Source: Lichenicoccus sp964247695 | Lineage (GTDB): Bacteria; Pseudomonadota; Alphaproteobacteria; Acetobacterales; Acetobacteraceae | NCBI GenBank assembly: GCA_964247695.1 | Contig: CAXTVI010000023.1 | Span: forward strand, 1 to 64,000 | Length of the DNA stretch: 64,000 nucleotides | Direction of reading: 5' to 3' | In this document: one piece after another, positions 45,139 to 54,712 of the stretch | Layout of the letters: the number at the start of each line of letters is the position of its first letter | Position numbering within the stretch: the stretch's first letter is position 1 | Notes under the pieces: model-generated | The model's database searches: none | Told to the model about the DNA's origin: nothing | What the model saw: only the letters and a program-made list of their open reading frames with translations | Program-made: the position numbers and the translations under genes

Positions 45139-47514
45139 CACGTCGCGGGCTTCAAGGACCTGGTCGTCCGGCAGACCGGCCTCGGCATCGTCCGGCTCGG
45201 CGACATCGCCGAGGTCGGTCTGGGCAGCGATCCGGACGATGCGCTCGACATCAACAATGGCTGGCCGAGCGTGCATCTCAGCGTGCGGTCGACACCGGCC
45301 GCCGACGCGCTCACCGTCGCCGCCGGGATCGAGCGGCAGCTCGCCGCACTGCGCACCCGGCTGCCGCCGAGCTTCCACATCATCGCGGTGGAGGATACCG
45401 GGGAGTATATCCGCGCCTCGATCCGAGAGGTCGTGGTTACGCTGGCCGAAAGCCTCGCGATCGTGGCGCTGGTGGTGTTCGTGTTTCTCGGCTCACCACG
45501 ATCGGTTCTGGTCCCGCTGGTGACGATCCCGCTGTCGCTGACCGGCACCTTCGCCATGATGTCGCTGATGGGGTTCTCGATAAACCTGCTGACGCTGCTG
45601 GCGCTGGTGCTGGCGATCGGGCTCGTCGTCGACGACGCCATCATCGTGGTCGAGAACGTCAACCGGCACCTCGCACTCGGCCTGCGGCCGGTCGCCGCGG
45701 CGTCGGCGGCGGCTCGCGAACTGATGCAGCCGATCCTGGCGATGACCGTGGTGCTGATCGCGGCCTACGTGCCACTCGGGCTGCAGGGCGGCCTGACCGG
45801 GGCGCTGTTCATCGAGTTCGCCTTTACCCTGGCAGGTGCGGTGACGATGTCGGCGCTGCTGGCGCTGACCCTGTCGCCGATGATGAGCTCGCGCCTGCTG
45901 CGGGCCCGCACCGCGCCCGGTGGCCGGATGCCGCTGCCGGAAAGCCTGGAGCGCGCGAGCGAACGGGCGCTCGAGGGCGTGCAGCGTGCCTACGCGAGGG
46001 CGCTGCGTGCGGCGCTCAGGTTACAGCCCCTGGTGTTGCTGGCCGGTCTCGCGATACTCGGCAGCAGCGGGTATTTCTACGCCCACGCGCGCCACGAGCT
46101 CTCGCCGGCCGAGGATACCGGAGAACTCGATCTGTCGGGCAACGATGCCCCCGACGCGACCTCGGATGCGCTGCAGCGCTACGACGCGAAGATCATCGCC
46201 ATCTACAAATCGGTGCCCGAAGCGACGCACTGGTATCTTGCTCCCGAGGCACCCTCGATCGACGGCGGCCTGGATCTGTCCGACAGCGGCAGGCGCGCCC
46301 GCAGCGTCTTTGCCATCGGCGACGAGGTGCAGTCGAAACTGTCGCGCATCGCCGGACTGGATCTCGCGATCTATGTGCCGCCCTACCTTCCCGGCTCGGA
46401 CGGCATGCCGATCGGGTTCGTGCTGCAGGGCACCGGCAGCTTCCGGCAGCTGAACGAGATCTCCAGCGCTTTCCTGGCCAAGGCGCGGGCCAGTGGGCTG
46501 TTCAGCTACATCGACAAGGACCTGAAGATCGACCAGCCGCAGGCGACGGTCGTGATCGATCGCGCCAAGCTGTCGGCGCTGGGCCTGACGCTGAGCGACC
46601 TGAGCGTCTCGCTGAACACCATGCTGGGCGGCAACTACACAGGCTTCTTCGCCGCCGACCAGCGTTCGTACAAGGTCGAGCCGCTGGTCATGCGGCGCTA
46701 CCGGCTCAACGCCGACCAGATCCTCGACTACCCGATCAGGTCGATCAACGGCGTGTCGGTGCCGCTGCGGTCGGTCGCGCATATCGAGAACAGCGTCGTG
46801 CCCGAGTCCGTCAGCCATTTCCAGCAGCTCGACGCCACGACCATCAGCGCGCTGCCGGCACCCGGCGTGACCCAGGGACGGGCCTACGCCTGGCTGCAGG
46901 ATCTCGCCGCCCGGATGCTCCCCGCCGGCTACGGGACCGACACCGTCGGCCCGCTGCGCCAGTTCGTGCAGGAGACCGGCGGCTTCGGGCCGACCTTCGC
47001 GCTGGCGCTCGTCATCACCTACCTGGCACTCGCAGCCTTGTTCGAGAGTTTCCGCGATCCGCTGATCATCCTGGTGTCGGTGCCGATGTCGATGGCCGGC
47101 GCCCTGCTCTTCGTCTGGCTCGGCGTCGGCGGCGCCAGCATCAACCTGTTCACCGAGGTCGGGCTGGTCACCCTGATGGGCCTGATCAGCAAGCATGGCA
47201 TCCTGATCGTCGAGGTCGCCAAGGAGGGCCAGGCGCTGGGGCTGGACAAGCGCGATGCGATCCTACGCGCCTGCACGCTGCGGCTGCGGCCGATCCTGAT
47301 GACCACGGCGGCCATGGTGCTGGGCGTCATGCCGCTGGTGCTGGCGACCGGCGCGGGCTCCGCGTCGCGCTACGTCATGGGGCTGGTGATCGCCGCCGGC
47401 CTCTCCATCGGCACCCTGTTCACCCTGTTCGTGCTGCCGGCGGTCTACATGCTGCTCGCGTCGCGACGGCACGGCATCCCGGCTCCGTCCCGGGCCACTG
47501 TCGCGGCCGAATGA
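45139..47514 (+). pseudogene. RND (HAE1-type) efflux pump, N-terminally truncated
   Basis: From 45139 the frame reads GFKDLVVRQTGLGIVRLGDI, which belongs about one quarter into an RND pump, and stays open to 47514. It includes LAIGLVVDDAIIVVENVNRH (the proton-relay Asp pair of helix 4), the second porter region, and the C-terminal helices (GLVTLMGLISKHGILIVEVA). The first helix and first porter/docking segments, roughly 230 residues, are missing. A TAG at 45136-45138 precedes it in frame. Internal start codons exist (for example at 45271), but a pump without helix 1 is unlikely to work. Confidence 0.85.
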
Positions 47515-47535
47515 CCGGGATCGATGATAATCGGC

Positions 47536-47637
47536 CGCGCGGCTTCACCGACGCCACGCACTATCTCACCATCTTCATCGCTCCCAGCATCCTGTCTTTT
47601 GCGGCGCCCTGCAGCTGTTCGATCTGCACGAGACTGG
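47536..47637 (+). pseudogene. Possible outer-membrane factor (TolC-like) C-terminal scrap
   Basis: Between the pump stop and rmuC, the frame reading GFTDATHYLTIFIAPSILS followed, after a shift, by ALQLFDLHETG and a stop recalls the end of TolC/NodT-like proteins (repeat region, then AxxLYxALGGGW). Such a gene would be expected after an RND pump. The match is short and may be chance. Confidence 0.2.
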
Positions 47638-48951
47638 CTAACTCCAAAGCTCCTGCGCCGCCGCCGGCTCGGCGTCCTCGTCGAGCGGCAGCTCCAGCAA
47701 CGACGCCGCCTGCGCCGCATCCGGCGCCTCGATGCCGCGCAGCTTGCGGGCCACCACACGCGTGCGCCGGCGCGCTTCCTCGATCGAGCTCGACATCGCC
47801 GACGCGTTGCGGCCAAGCTTCTCAAGCACACCATCCATCTTGAGCATCTCCTGCCTTGTCGCACCCAAGAGCTGGCTGATGATCTCGGTCTTCTCCTCCA
47901 GCGCCAGCGTCACGTAGCCCAGGTGGATGGTGCGCAGCAGCGCCGGGATCAGGCTCGGGCCCATCACCATGACACGCTGGGTGCGGCCGATCTCGTCGAT
48001 CAGCCCGGGCACGCGGGCGATCTCGGCATACAGCCCGTCGGTCGGCAGGTAGAGCACCGCGAACTCCACCGTGACCGGCGGCACGATGTACTTGGCGGCG
48101 ATCTTACGCGCCTCGAACCGCACCATCTGCTCGAGCGCGCGCCGCGCCGTGCGCTCGCCATCGGCATCGACCTGCTCGACCGCCTGCAGCAGCCGCTCGT
48201 ACGCCTCGGTCGGAAACTTGCTGTCGATGGCGAGCAGCGGAGGCGGGCTTCCCGTTGAACCGCGCCCAGAGCCTCCGCGCATGGGCATGCGCACCGCGAA
48301 CTCCACCACCTCGGCGCTGCCGGCGGCCAGACGGCAGTTGCTCTCGTACGCGCCGGTCGGCAGCACGTCGTCGAGGATCGCGCGTAGCTGCGCCTCGCCC
48401 CAGCCGCCGCGCGTCTTGACGTTGGAGAACAGGCGCTTGAGGTCGCCGATCTGCGCCGTCATCGCGGCGACCTCGCCCATCGCCTTCTGCACCGCGCCGA
48501 ACTGCTCCAGCACGCGCTGGAAACTGGTCTGCATCTGCTTCTCGACGGCGGCGTGCAGCTGTTCGTTCACCGAGGCCTGGATCGCGGCGAGCCGGGTCGC
48601 CGACTGCTCGGACATCTCGCGCAGAGCGTTCGCCATCGCGACCCGCGCCTCGCCTTGCTCGCGCGCCATCATCGTGGTCAGCGTGCCGAGCCGCTCGCTG
48701 ACGTCGTTGCGGTTCTGCTCGATGCGCCCGACCACGATGCGCTCGATCTCCGCGAGCCGGATCGCGGTACGTTCCGCATCCGCGACGCGCGCCGCCTGCT
48801 CGCGTTCCGCCAGCACGCCGAGCCGGTGCAGCAGCTCGGCCTCCTCGCGCGGCGCCGGGTCGTGCAGCGCGCGCAGCACCAGCAGGGTGGCTGCGAAGGT
48901 GGCGACGGTGACCAGGAGCGCCAGCAGGGCGAGCAGGAAGGCGAGAGACAT
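47638..48951 (-). CDS. rmuC: DNA recombination protein RmuC
   Basis: RmuC-family proteins limit DNA rearrangements at inverted repeats and carry a nuclease-like core. The 437-residue product has an N-terminal membrane helix (LAFLLALLALLVTVATFAAT), a long coiled coil (about 35-170) and the core RmuC domain. That domain includes LFSNVKTRGGWGEAQLRAIL, LLAIDSKFPTEAYERLL, FAVLYLPTDGLYAEI and VMVMGPSLIPALLRTI. The start ATG precedes the hydrophobic segment; upstream in-frame sequence is not family-like. Confidence 0.93.
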   Translation of the reverse strand: MSLAFLLALLALLVTVATFAATLLVLRALHDPAPREEAELLHRLGVLAEREQAARVADAERTAIRLAEIERIVVGRIEQNRNDVSERLGTLTTMMAREQGEARVAMANALREMSEQSATRLAAIQASVNEQLHAAVEKQMQTSFQRVLEQFGAVQKAMGEVAAMTAQIGDLKRLFSNVKTRGGWGEAQLRAILDDVLPTGAYESNCRLAAGSAEVVEFAVRMPMRGGSGRGSTGSPPPLLAIDSKFPTEAYERLLQAVEQVDADGERTARRALEQMVRFEARKIAAKYIVPPVTVEFAVLYLPTDGLYAEIARVPGLIDEIGRTQRVMVMGPSLIPALLRTIHLGYVTLALEEKTEIISQLLGATRQEMLKMDGVLEKLGRNASAMSSSIEEARRRTRVVARKLRGIEAPDAAQAASLLELPLDEDAEPAAAQELWS

Positions 48952-49063
48952 CGGCGTGGCGGCGGCCTTTCGCGACCCACTTCGCCATTTGGCGCAATTG
49001 GATCGCCTTGAAGTCAATTGACAGCATGCCTATAGTAACATTTCAACAGGATCAATCTTAGTC

Positions 49064-49489
49064 ATGCATCCGCCCGCCACCGCCCGGCTCAACGACACCC
49101 TGCAGCCCGGATCGTTGGCCACGCCGGTGACCCAGGAGGAGGCGTTGGCGATGCTGCGCGCCGCCTTCAACCTGTTCATGCGTTGGCAGCTCGATGCACA
49201 GCAGAGTCGCCGGCTGCTCGGCTCGCCGAGCGAACGGACCTTCCAGCGCTGGAAAGCCGGTGACGTCGCCAGCATCCCGCACGACACCGTCTGCAGACTC
49301 GGCGATCTGATGGGCGTCCACAAGGCGCTGCGCTACCTGTTCACCGATCCGCAGCGCGGCTACGACTGGATACGCAAGCCGGGGCCGGCCTTCGGTGGCC
49401 ATTCGGCGCTCGACCGCATGCTGCAGGGCGCGCCGGCCGACATTGCCGCGATACGCGCCTATCTCGATGCGGAACGGGCGGGCTGGTAG
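49064..49489 (+). CDS. MbcA/ParS/Xre-type antitoxin
   Basis: This is the antitoxin half of a RES/Xre module, 141 residues. A helix-turn-helix-like region (AFNLFMRWQLDAQQSRRLLG then SPSERTFQRWKAGD) is followed by the ParS/MbcA C-terminal domain (LGDLMGVHKALRYLFTDPQR, WIRKPGPAFGGHSALDRML). It should neutralise the RES toxin encoded 23 bp downstream and repress their shared promoter. The 112 bp between rmuC and this gene contain the presumed autoregulated promoter. Confidence 0.9.
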   Translation: MHPPATARLNDTLQPGSLATPVTQEEALAMLRAAFNLFMRWQLDAQQSRRLLGSPSERTFQRWKAGDVASIPHDTVCRLGDLMGVHKALRYLFTDPQRGYDWIRKPGPAFGGHSALDRMLQGAPADIAAIRAYLDAERAGW

Positions 49490-49512
49490 CAGACCCCGGG
49501 AACCAGAGCATC

Positions 49513-50208
49513 ATGGCCTTGCGCCTGCGCTGGAAGAAATCGCACCGCATCATCCGCACGGTCTATCCGACGGTGCATCTGTTCGAGGACATCGCCGATC
49601 CCGCTGACTGGGACAGCATCGCGCGCGCCGAGGCCCGCAGCAACCCGCGCCTGCGCGACGAGATCGGCAATCTCGGGCTGGTGCCGGTGCATCGCCGGGT
49701 CAGCGGCAGCACCGCGACGCTGGTGATGGGCGCCTTCACGCACGCCTCGCCACTGCGCCCGAGCCGGTTCTCAGATGGCAGCTTCGGCGTCTGGTATTGC
49801 GGCGACCGCTTCGAGGTGGCGCTGGCCGAGACTGCCTACCATTTCGAGGAGTTCATGCGCGCGACCCGCGAGCCGGCCGCCGATGCGGATTTCCGCGAGC
49901 TGAATTGTGCGATCTCGGGCAGCGTGCACGACCTGCGCAAGGCCGATCCGGACCACACGCTGGTGCCGGACGACTGGAGCGCCGGCCAGCGCCTCGGCCG
50001 CGGGGTGCGCGACGAGGACCTCGACGGCGTCGTCTATCCGAGCGTGCGCTATCGCGCCGGCATGGCGGCCGGCCTGTTCTGGCCAAACTGCGTGACCCTG
50101 CCGGTGTTGCAGGCGCGGCAGTTCCGCTATCGCTGGAACGGCAGCCGCATGACCGCCTGGTTCGAGCACGGCACCCGGGACTGGGTCCCGTACGAGCCGC
50201 AGGCCTGA
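49513..50208 (+). CDS. RES-domain toxin
   Basis: RES toxins deplete NAD+ and arrest growth. The 231-residue product shows the conserved Arg (VHRRVSG), the Glu region (FGVWYCGDRFEVALAETAYH) and the Ser region (DGVVYPSVRYRAG) that give the domain its name. The length is normal. It is paired with the upstream Xre/MbcA antitoxin, in the canonical antitoxin-first order. Confidence 0.9.
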   Translation: MALRLRWKKSHRIIRTVYPTVHLFEDIADPADWDSIARAEARSNPRLRDEIGNLGLVPVHRRVSGSTATLVMGAFTHASPLRPSRFSDGSFGVWYCGDRFEVALAETAYHFEEFMRATREPAADADFRELNCAISGSVHDLRKADPDHTLVPDDWSAGQRLGRGVRDEDLDGVVYPSVRYRAGMAAGLFWPNCVTLPVLQARQFRYRWNGSRMTAWFEHGTRDWVPYEPQA

Positions 50209-50223
50209 CATAGGGCAGCATCG

Positions 50224-51138
50224 ATGAGTCCACCCGACTTCTTCCCCGGCTTTGCGACCCATCGCGTCGAGACAGGGTCCGACATCTTCATCCATGCCCG
50301 CAGCGCCGGGTCCGGCCCGCCGCTGCTGCTGCTGCACGGGCATCCGCAAAGCGGCGCCACCTGGCACGCGGTGGCTCCGCGGCTGGCGCAGGACTACGCC
50401 GTCGTGGTGGCCGACCTGCGTGGCTACGGCGACAGCAGCAAGCCGGAGAGCGATGCCGACCACGCGCCGTTCTCCAAGCGCGCCATGGCCGCCGACTTGG
50501 TGACGGTGATGCGCGCCCTCGGGCACGACCGTTTCGCCGTCGTCGGCCATGATCGCGGCGGCCGCGTCGCGCATCGCATGGCGCTCGATCATCCGGGTGT
50601 CGTCGAACGGCTTGCCGTGCTCGATATCGCACCGACGCTGACGATGTACGACCGCACCGACCGCGCTTTCGCACAGGCGTATTTCTGGTGGTTCTTCCTG
50701 ATCCAGCCTGCCCCCCTGCCGGAACGCCTGATCGGTGCGGAGACCGCCTTCTTCCTGGACCGCCAGTTGCGCACGCAGAGCAAGACCGAGGGTGTGCCGT
50801 CAGCGGCGCTCGCGGCGGAATACCTGCGCTGCTTTGCAGCACCCGGCACGATCCACTCGGCCTGCGAGGACTACCGCGCCGCGGCGAGCATCGATCTCGA
50901 GCATGACCGCGCCGACGACGCGGCCGGACGACGCATCGGCGTTCCGCTGCTGGCGCTCTGGGGCGGCAAGGGCACCGTCGATGCGCTCTACGACGTGCCG
51001 CAGACCTGGCGCGACAAGGCCGCTTCGCCCGATCTGGTCTCGGGAGCCTCGCTGCCCTGCGGACACCTGCTGCAGGAGGAGCAGCCCGACGCGCTGCTCG
51101 CGCACCTGCTGCCGTTCCTCTCGAGACAGGCGGCCTGA
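50224..51138 (+). CDS. Alpha/beta hydrolase of the haloacetate dehalogenase family
   Basis: The 304-residue enzyme has Asp rather than Ser as nucleophile, in VVGHDRGGRVAHRMALDHP (Asp110). The oxyanion region is LLLLHGHPQSGATWH, and the block YFWWFFLIQPAPLPERLIG and the His in LPCGHLLQEE are typical of fluoroacetate/haloacetate dehalogenases and epoxide-hydrolase relatives. Whether the natural substrate is halogenated is not known. A type II haloacid dehalogenase also lies about 9 kb away. The gene ends in CTGA, overlapping the presumed start of the ABC ATPase. Confidence 0.87.
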   Translation: MSPPDFFPGFATHRVETGSDIFIHARSAGSGPPLLLLHGHPQSGATWHAVAPRLAQDYAVVVADLRGYGDSSKPESDADHAPFSKRAMAADLVTVMRALGHDRFAVVGHDRGGRVAHRMALDHPGVVERLAVLDIAPTLTMYDRTDRAFAQAYFWWFFLIQPAPLPERLIGAETAFFLDRQLRTQSKTEGVPSAALAAEYLRCFAAPGTIHSACEDYRAAASIDLEHDRADDAAGRRIGVPLLALWGGKGTVDALYDVPQTWRDKAASPDLVSGASLPCGHLLQEEQPDALLAHLLPFLSRQAA

Positions 51139-51872
51139 CCCTGGCCGGCCTGGCGCCCGGCCTCGCCATCAGCGGCCTGACCCTGGCCTATGGCGCCCAC
51201 ACGCTGTTCCGCGACCTCGAGCTCGGCGTGCCGGCGGGACGGTTCATGGTGATGCTGGGCGCCAGCGGCGTCGGCAAGAGCAGCCTGTTGCGGGTCGCGG
51301 CCGGCCTGGCGGCGCCGCTGGCCGGACGCGTCGCCGCCACCGACGGGCAGCCTCTGGACGGGCGCATCGCCTGGATGGGCCAGCAGGACCTGTTGTATCC
51401 CTGGCTCAGCATCCTCGACAACGTCATGCTCGGCGCCCGCCTGCGCCACCAGAAGCAGGACCGCGGGCGCGCGCTGGATCTGCTGGATCGGGTCGGGCTC
51501 GGCGGCCGCGGCGGCTCGCTGCCCGCGGAACTCTCGGGGGGCATGCGACAGCGTGCGGCGATTGCCCGGACGCTCTACGAGGACCGCCCGATCGTGCTGA
51601 TGGACGAGCCGTTTTCGGCGTTGGACACCATCACCCGCACCCGCGTGCAGGACCTCGCCGCCAGCCTGCTCGTCGGCCGCACCGTGCTGATGATCACCCA
51701 CGATCCTCTGGAAGCCTGTCGCCTGGGGCAGCTGCTGGTGGTGCTGTCCGGATCCCCCGCGACACTGTCCGCGCCGGTGGCGCTTTCGGGCAGGACGCCG
51801 CGGCCGCCGGACGATGCCCACGTGCTGAGCACGATGGGGCATCTGATGCGCACGCTGGCGGCCGCCGCCTGA
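51135..51872 (+). CDS. ABC transporter ATPase (nitrate/taurine/thiamine-precursor type), non-standard start
   Basis: The protein has Walker A GASGVGKSSLLR, Q-loop MGQQDLLYPWLSILDNV, signature AELSGGMRQRAAIAR and Walker B IVLMDEPFSALD. The N-terminal strand (LAISGLTLAYGAHTLFRDLE) is needed for the fold, yet no ATG, GTG or TTG precedes it in frame. The first such codon (GTG 51228) falls after it. The proposed start is CTG at 51135, forming CTGA with the hydrolase stop. The permease starts in a TGATG overlap. The substrate is unknown; a hydroxymethylpyrimidine-type importer is one option. Confidence 0.85.
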   Translation: MTLAGLAPGLAISGLTLAYGAHTLFRDLELGVPAGRFMVMLGASGVGKSSLLRVAAGLAAPLAGRVAATDGQPLDGRIAWMGQQDLLYPWLSILDNVMLGARLRHQKQDRGRALDLLDRVGLGGRGGSLPAELSGGMRQRAAIARTLYEDRPIVLMDEPFSALDTITRTRVQDLAASLLVGRTVLMITHDPLEACRLGQLLVVLSGSPATLSAPVALSGRTPRPPDDAHVLSTMGHLMRTLAAAA

Positions 51873-52618
51873 TGCTGCGTTCGGCCGGCCGGCCGCTGCT
51901 GACCCTGCTCGGGCTGCTGGCGGTCTGGTGGGCGATCAGCCGGACCAGCGGGATCCCCGCCTATCTGCTGCCCGATCCTGGCTCGGTGGCGGTGGCGCTC
52001 TGGCAGCAGCGCAGCCTGCTGCTCTGGAGCACGCTCACCACCCTGACCGAAACCGTGCTCGGCCTGCTGATCGGCACTCTCCTCGGCGGTGTCGCGGCGC
52101 TGGCGATGGTGTTCTCGCCGCTGCTGGCGCGTTGGCTGATGCCGCTGCTGCTGCTCAGCCAGGCGGTGCCGGTGTTCGCGCTGGCACCGCTGCTGGTGCT
52201 GTGGTTCGGCTTCGGCATCGCGTCCAAGGTGGTGATGGCGGTGCTGGTGATCTTCTTCCCGGTCACCGCCGCGTTCGCCGACGGCCTCCGCCGCACGGCG
52301 CCCGGCTGGCTCGACCTCGCGCGCACCATGGGCGCCTCGCCGCTCGCCATCCTGCGGCACGTGCGGCTGCCGGCGGCGATGCCGGCCTTCGGCTCGGGCC
52401 TGCGTGTCGCCACCGCGATCGCGCCGATCGGGGCGGTGATCGGCGAGTGGGTCGGCGCCTCCGCCGGCCTCGGCTACGTCATGCTGAATGCGAATGCGCG
52501 CATCGAGACCGACGTGATGTTCGCAGCCCTGTTCGTGCTGGCGCTGATGACCGTGCTGCTCTGGACCCTGGTCGACCGGTTGCTGCGCCGGCTGCTGTAC
52601 TGGGTCCCCGAGGCCTGA
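51872..52618 (+). CDS. ABC transporter permease (SsuC/ThiX-like)
   Basis: The 248-residue permease has about six helices and the EAA-like loop DLARTMGASPLAILRHVRLP. YLLPDPGSVAVALW and GAVIGEWVGASAGLGYVMLN are typical of the taurine/sulfonate/thiamine-precursor importers. No substrate-binding protein gene is adjacent, so the system either borrows one encoded elsewhere or is incomplete. Confidence 0.9.
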   Translation: MLRSAGRPLLTLLGLLAVWWAISRTSGIPAYLLPDPGSVAVALWQQRSLLLWSTLTTLTETVLGLLIGTLLGGVAALAMVFSPLLARWLMPLLLLSQAVPVFALAPLLVLWFGFGIASKVVMAVLVIFFPVTAAFADGLRRTAPGWLDLARTMGASPLAILRHVRLPAAMPAFGSGLRVATAIAPIGAVIGEWVGASAGLGYVMLNANARIETDVMFAALFVLALMTVLLWTLVDRLLRRLLYWVPEA

Positions 52619-52627
52619 GACCGGCCC

Positions 52628-53626
52628 TCAGTCGTCGACCGTCACCACGATCTTGCCGACCTGCTCGTTGGCTTCCATGTAGCGGTGCGCCGCGACGATG
52701 TCGTCGAAGCGGAATGTCCGCGCGATCACCGGCTTGAACTTGCCGGCTGCCAGTCCGTCCAGCACGTACTGCATGCCGGCAGCGAGGCGCACCGGGTCCC
52801 GGTTGATCTCGAACAAGGTGTAGCCGCGCATCGTCAGGCCCTTGCTCAGCGCCGTGAACAGCGGGAACGGGGTGGGGTCCGGGCTCAGCGCACCGTACTG
52901 GAACAGGATGCCGCCGGGGGCCAGCGCCGCCGCCAGTTTTTCCACCGTCGGTCCGCCGACCGGGTCGAACGCGATGCGCGCACCCTTCCCGTCGGTCAGG
53001 CGCATCACCTCGGCGACGAGATCCTGCTCGCCGGAACGGATGATCGGCGTCCCGGGCACCGCCTGCTCGAGCGCGGCCTGCTTGGCGCCGCTGCGGGTGA
53101 GTGCGATCGGCTGCGCACCGGCGGCGGTGCAGATCTGGATCGCGGCGAGCCCGACGCTGCTCGACGCGGCCGGCACCAGCACGGCATCGCCCGCGCGCAG
53201 GCCGGCGATATCCACCAGCGCGCCCCACCCGGTCAGGTACTGCATCCAGCAGGCGGCGGCCTCGGTGAAGCTCAGGCTGTCCGGATGCGCCACCACGGCG
53301 TGCACAGGCGCCACCACCTCCTCGCCATACATGCCGTACTGCGTCATCGAGAAGGCCGGAACCGTGCTCACCGCCTGCCCCGGCGCGAAACCGGTGACTC
53401 CGGGCCCGATGGCATCGACCACCCCCGCGGCCTCGTAGCCCAGCCCGGACGGCAGGCGCGGCGTCTCCAGGTACTGACCGGCGCGGAACATCGCCTCCGC
53501 CCGGTTCAGGCCGATGGCGCGCACCCGGATGCGGACCTCGCCGGGGCCGGGCGGCCGCGACGGCAGGTCCTCGATCCGCAGCACCTCGGGGGCGCCGGTC
53601 TCGTGGAAGCGTACAATGCGCGGCAT
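52628..53626 (-). CDS. Zinc-free quinone oxidoreductase-like MDR protein
   Basis: The 332-residue medium-chain reductase has a GroES-like N-domain (MPRIVRFHETGAPEVLRIED, GLGYEAAGVVDAIGPGV) and a Rossmann domain (VLVPAASSSVGLAAIQICTA). The zinc-binding cysteines of alcohol dehydrogenases are absent, which favours NADPH:quinone reductase-type activity. The AAGGAGAT ribosome site is strong. It is followed on the same strand by nothing linked, and a LysR gene lies upstream. Confidence 0.88.
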   Translation of the reverse strand: MPRIVRFHETGAPEVLRIEDLPSRPPGPGEVRIRVRAIGLNRAEAMFRAGQYLETPRLPSGLGYEAAGVVDAIGPGVTGFAPGQAVSTVPAFSMTQYGMYGEEVVAPVHAVVAHPDSLSFTEAAACWMQYLTGWGALVDIAGLRAGDAVLVPAASSSVGLAAIQICTAAGAQPIALTRSGAKQAALEQAVPGTPIIRSGEQDLVAEVMRLTDGKGARIAFDPVGGPTVEKLAAALAPGGILFQYGALSPDPTPFPLFTALSKGLTMRGYTLFEINRDPVRLAAGMQYVLDGLAAGKFKPVIARTFRFDDIVAAHRYMEANEQVGKIVVTVDD

Positions 53627-53721
53627 GGCGATCTCCTTGAGAAGTGCGGTGCAGGTTCTCGCCCCGCCCCCGGGGGTCGCGCAACGCCTGCCTGTCGCGT
53701 CCCGGATCACGAGCGGTTGCT

Positions 53722-54678
53722 TCACGCAGGGGTGCGCGACCAGGCGACCGCCTCGGGCGCGAAGCGATGCGCAAGGAAGTCGAGCAGCACGGCAACACGC
53801 GGCGGTCGCGGACCACCGGACGGAGTGATCAGGTTCAGCGCCGTGTCCGGCGACGACCAGTCGGCCAGCACGATGACCAGCCTGCCGTCCCGGACCGCCT
53901 CCCATGCCAGGAAGTCCGGCTGCAGCGCCAGCCCCTGCCCGGCCTCGGCGGCATGCGCCAGCGCGTCCGCATTGGTGGCACTCAGCGGGCCGCTCACCTG
54001 CACGGACTCCTGCCGGCCGTCATGGGCCGCGAAGTGCCAGGTCTCGCCCGAGGCCAGGTAGCTGTAGCCCAGGCAGGCATGATGGCGCAGGTCGCGCGGC
54101 CGCTGCGGCGTGCCATGCCGTCCGAGATAGGCGGGTGCGGCCACCACCCAGCGCCGGATCGGGCAGAGGCGGCGGGCCAGCAGGCTGGAGTCCGGCAGGC
54201 GGGCGATGCGCAGTGCGACGTCGACGCCGCCCGCGATCAGGTCCACCACGCGGTCGTCGAGCTGCAGGTCGATCGACAGGTCGGGATAGAGCGCCAGGAT
54301 CTCCGGCAGCGCCGGCGCCACATGGCGCAGGCCGAACGACATCGGGGCGGCCAGACGGACGCGCCCGCGCGGCGCGGCGGCGCCGGCCAGCGCCTGGGCT
54401 TCGGCCGCCTCGCCTTCGGCCAGGATGCGGGCCGCGCGGGTGGCCAGTGCTAGCCCGGTCTCGGTCAGCGTGACCTGGCGGGAGGTGCGGTGCACCAGGC
54501 GCTCGCCAAGCCTTGCCTCCAGCCGCTTCAGCGCCTTGGAGACGGTGGCGGTGGATACCTGCAATTCGCGCGCGGTGGCGGCGAAGGAGCCGGTGGCCGC
54601 GATCCTGGCAAAGATCGCCCAGGCTTCCAGGTCGGGCAGTGCCACGGGCTCTCCAGTTCGGAAACGATGAATTGCCAT
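53722..54678 (-). CDS. LysR-family transcriptional regulator
   Basis: The 318-residue regulator has an N-terminal winged helix (ATGSFAATARELQVSTATVS then KALKRLEARLGERLVHRTSR) and a periplasmic-binding-fold effector domain. It is divergent from the pirin gene with 77 bp between the starts, the usual layout for a LysR protein and its target. The start is the ATG before AIHRFRTG. Confidence 0.93.
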   Translation of the reverse strand: MAIHRFRTGEPVALPDLEAWAIFARIAATGSFAATARELQVSTATVSKALKRLEARLGERLVHRTSRQVTLTETGLALATRAARILAEGEAAEAQALAGAAAPRGRVRLAAPMSFGLRHVAPALPEILALYPDLSIDLQLDDRVVDLIAGGVDVALRIARLPDSSLLARRLCPIRRWVVAAPAYLGRHGTPQRPRDLRHHACLGYSYLASGETWHFAAHDGRQESVQVSGPLSATNADALAHAAEAGQGLALQPDFLAWEAVRDGRLVIVLADWSSPDTALNLITPSGGPRPPRVAVLLDFLAHRFAPEAVAWSRTPA

Positions 54679-54712
54679 CCTTTCCGTTCTCAATAGCTGG
54701 GTCGAGGCCCAT

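Noticed and set aside
45139..47843. Continuation of the efflux adaptor frame as a 1146-residue protein
   Set aside because: After about 45138 the frame is out of register with the real pump reading and is Arg/Gly-rich nonsense. It only stays open because of high GC.
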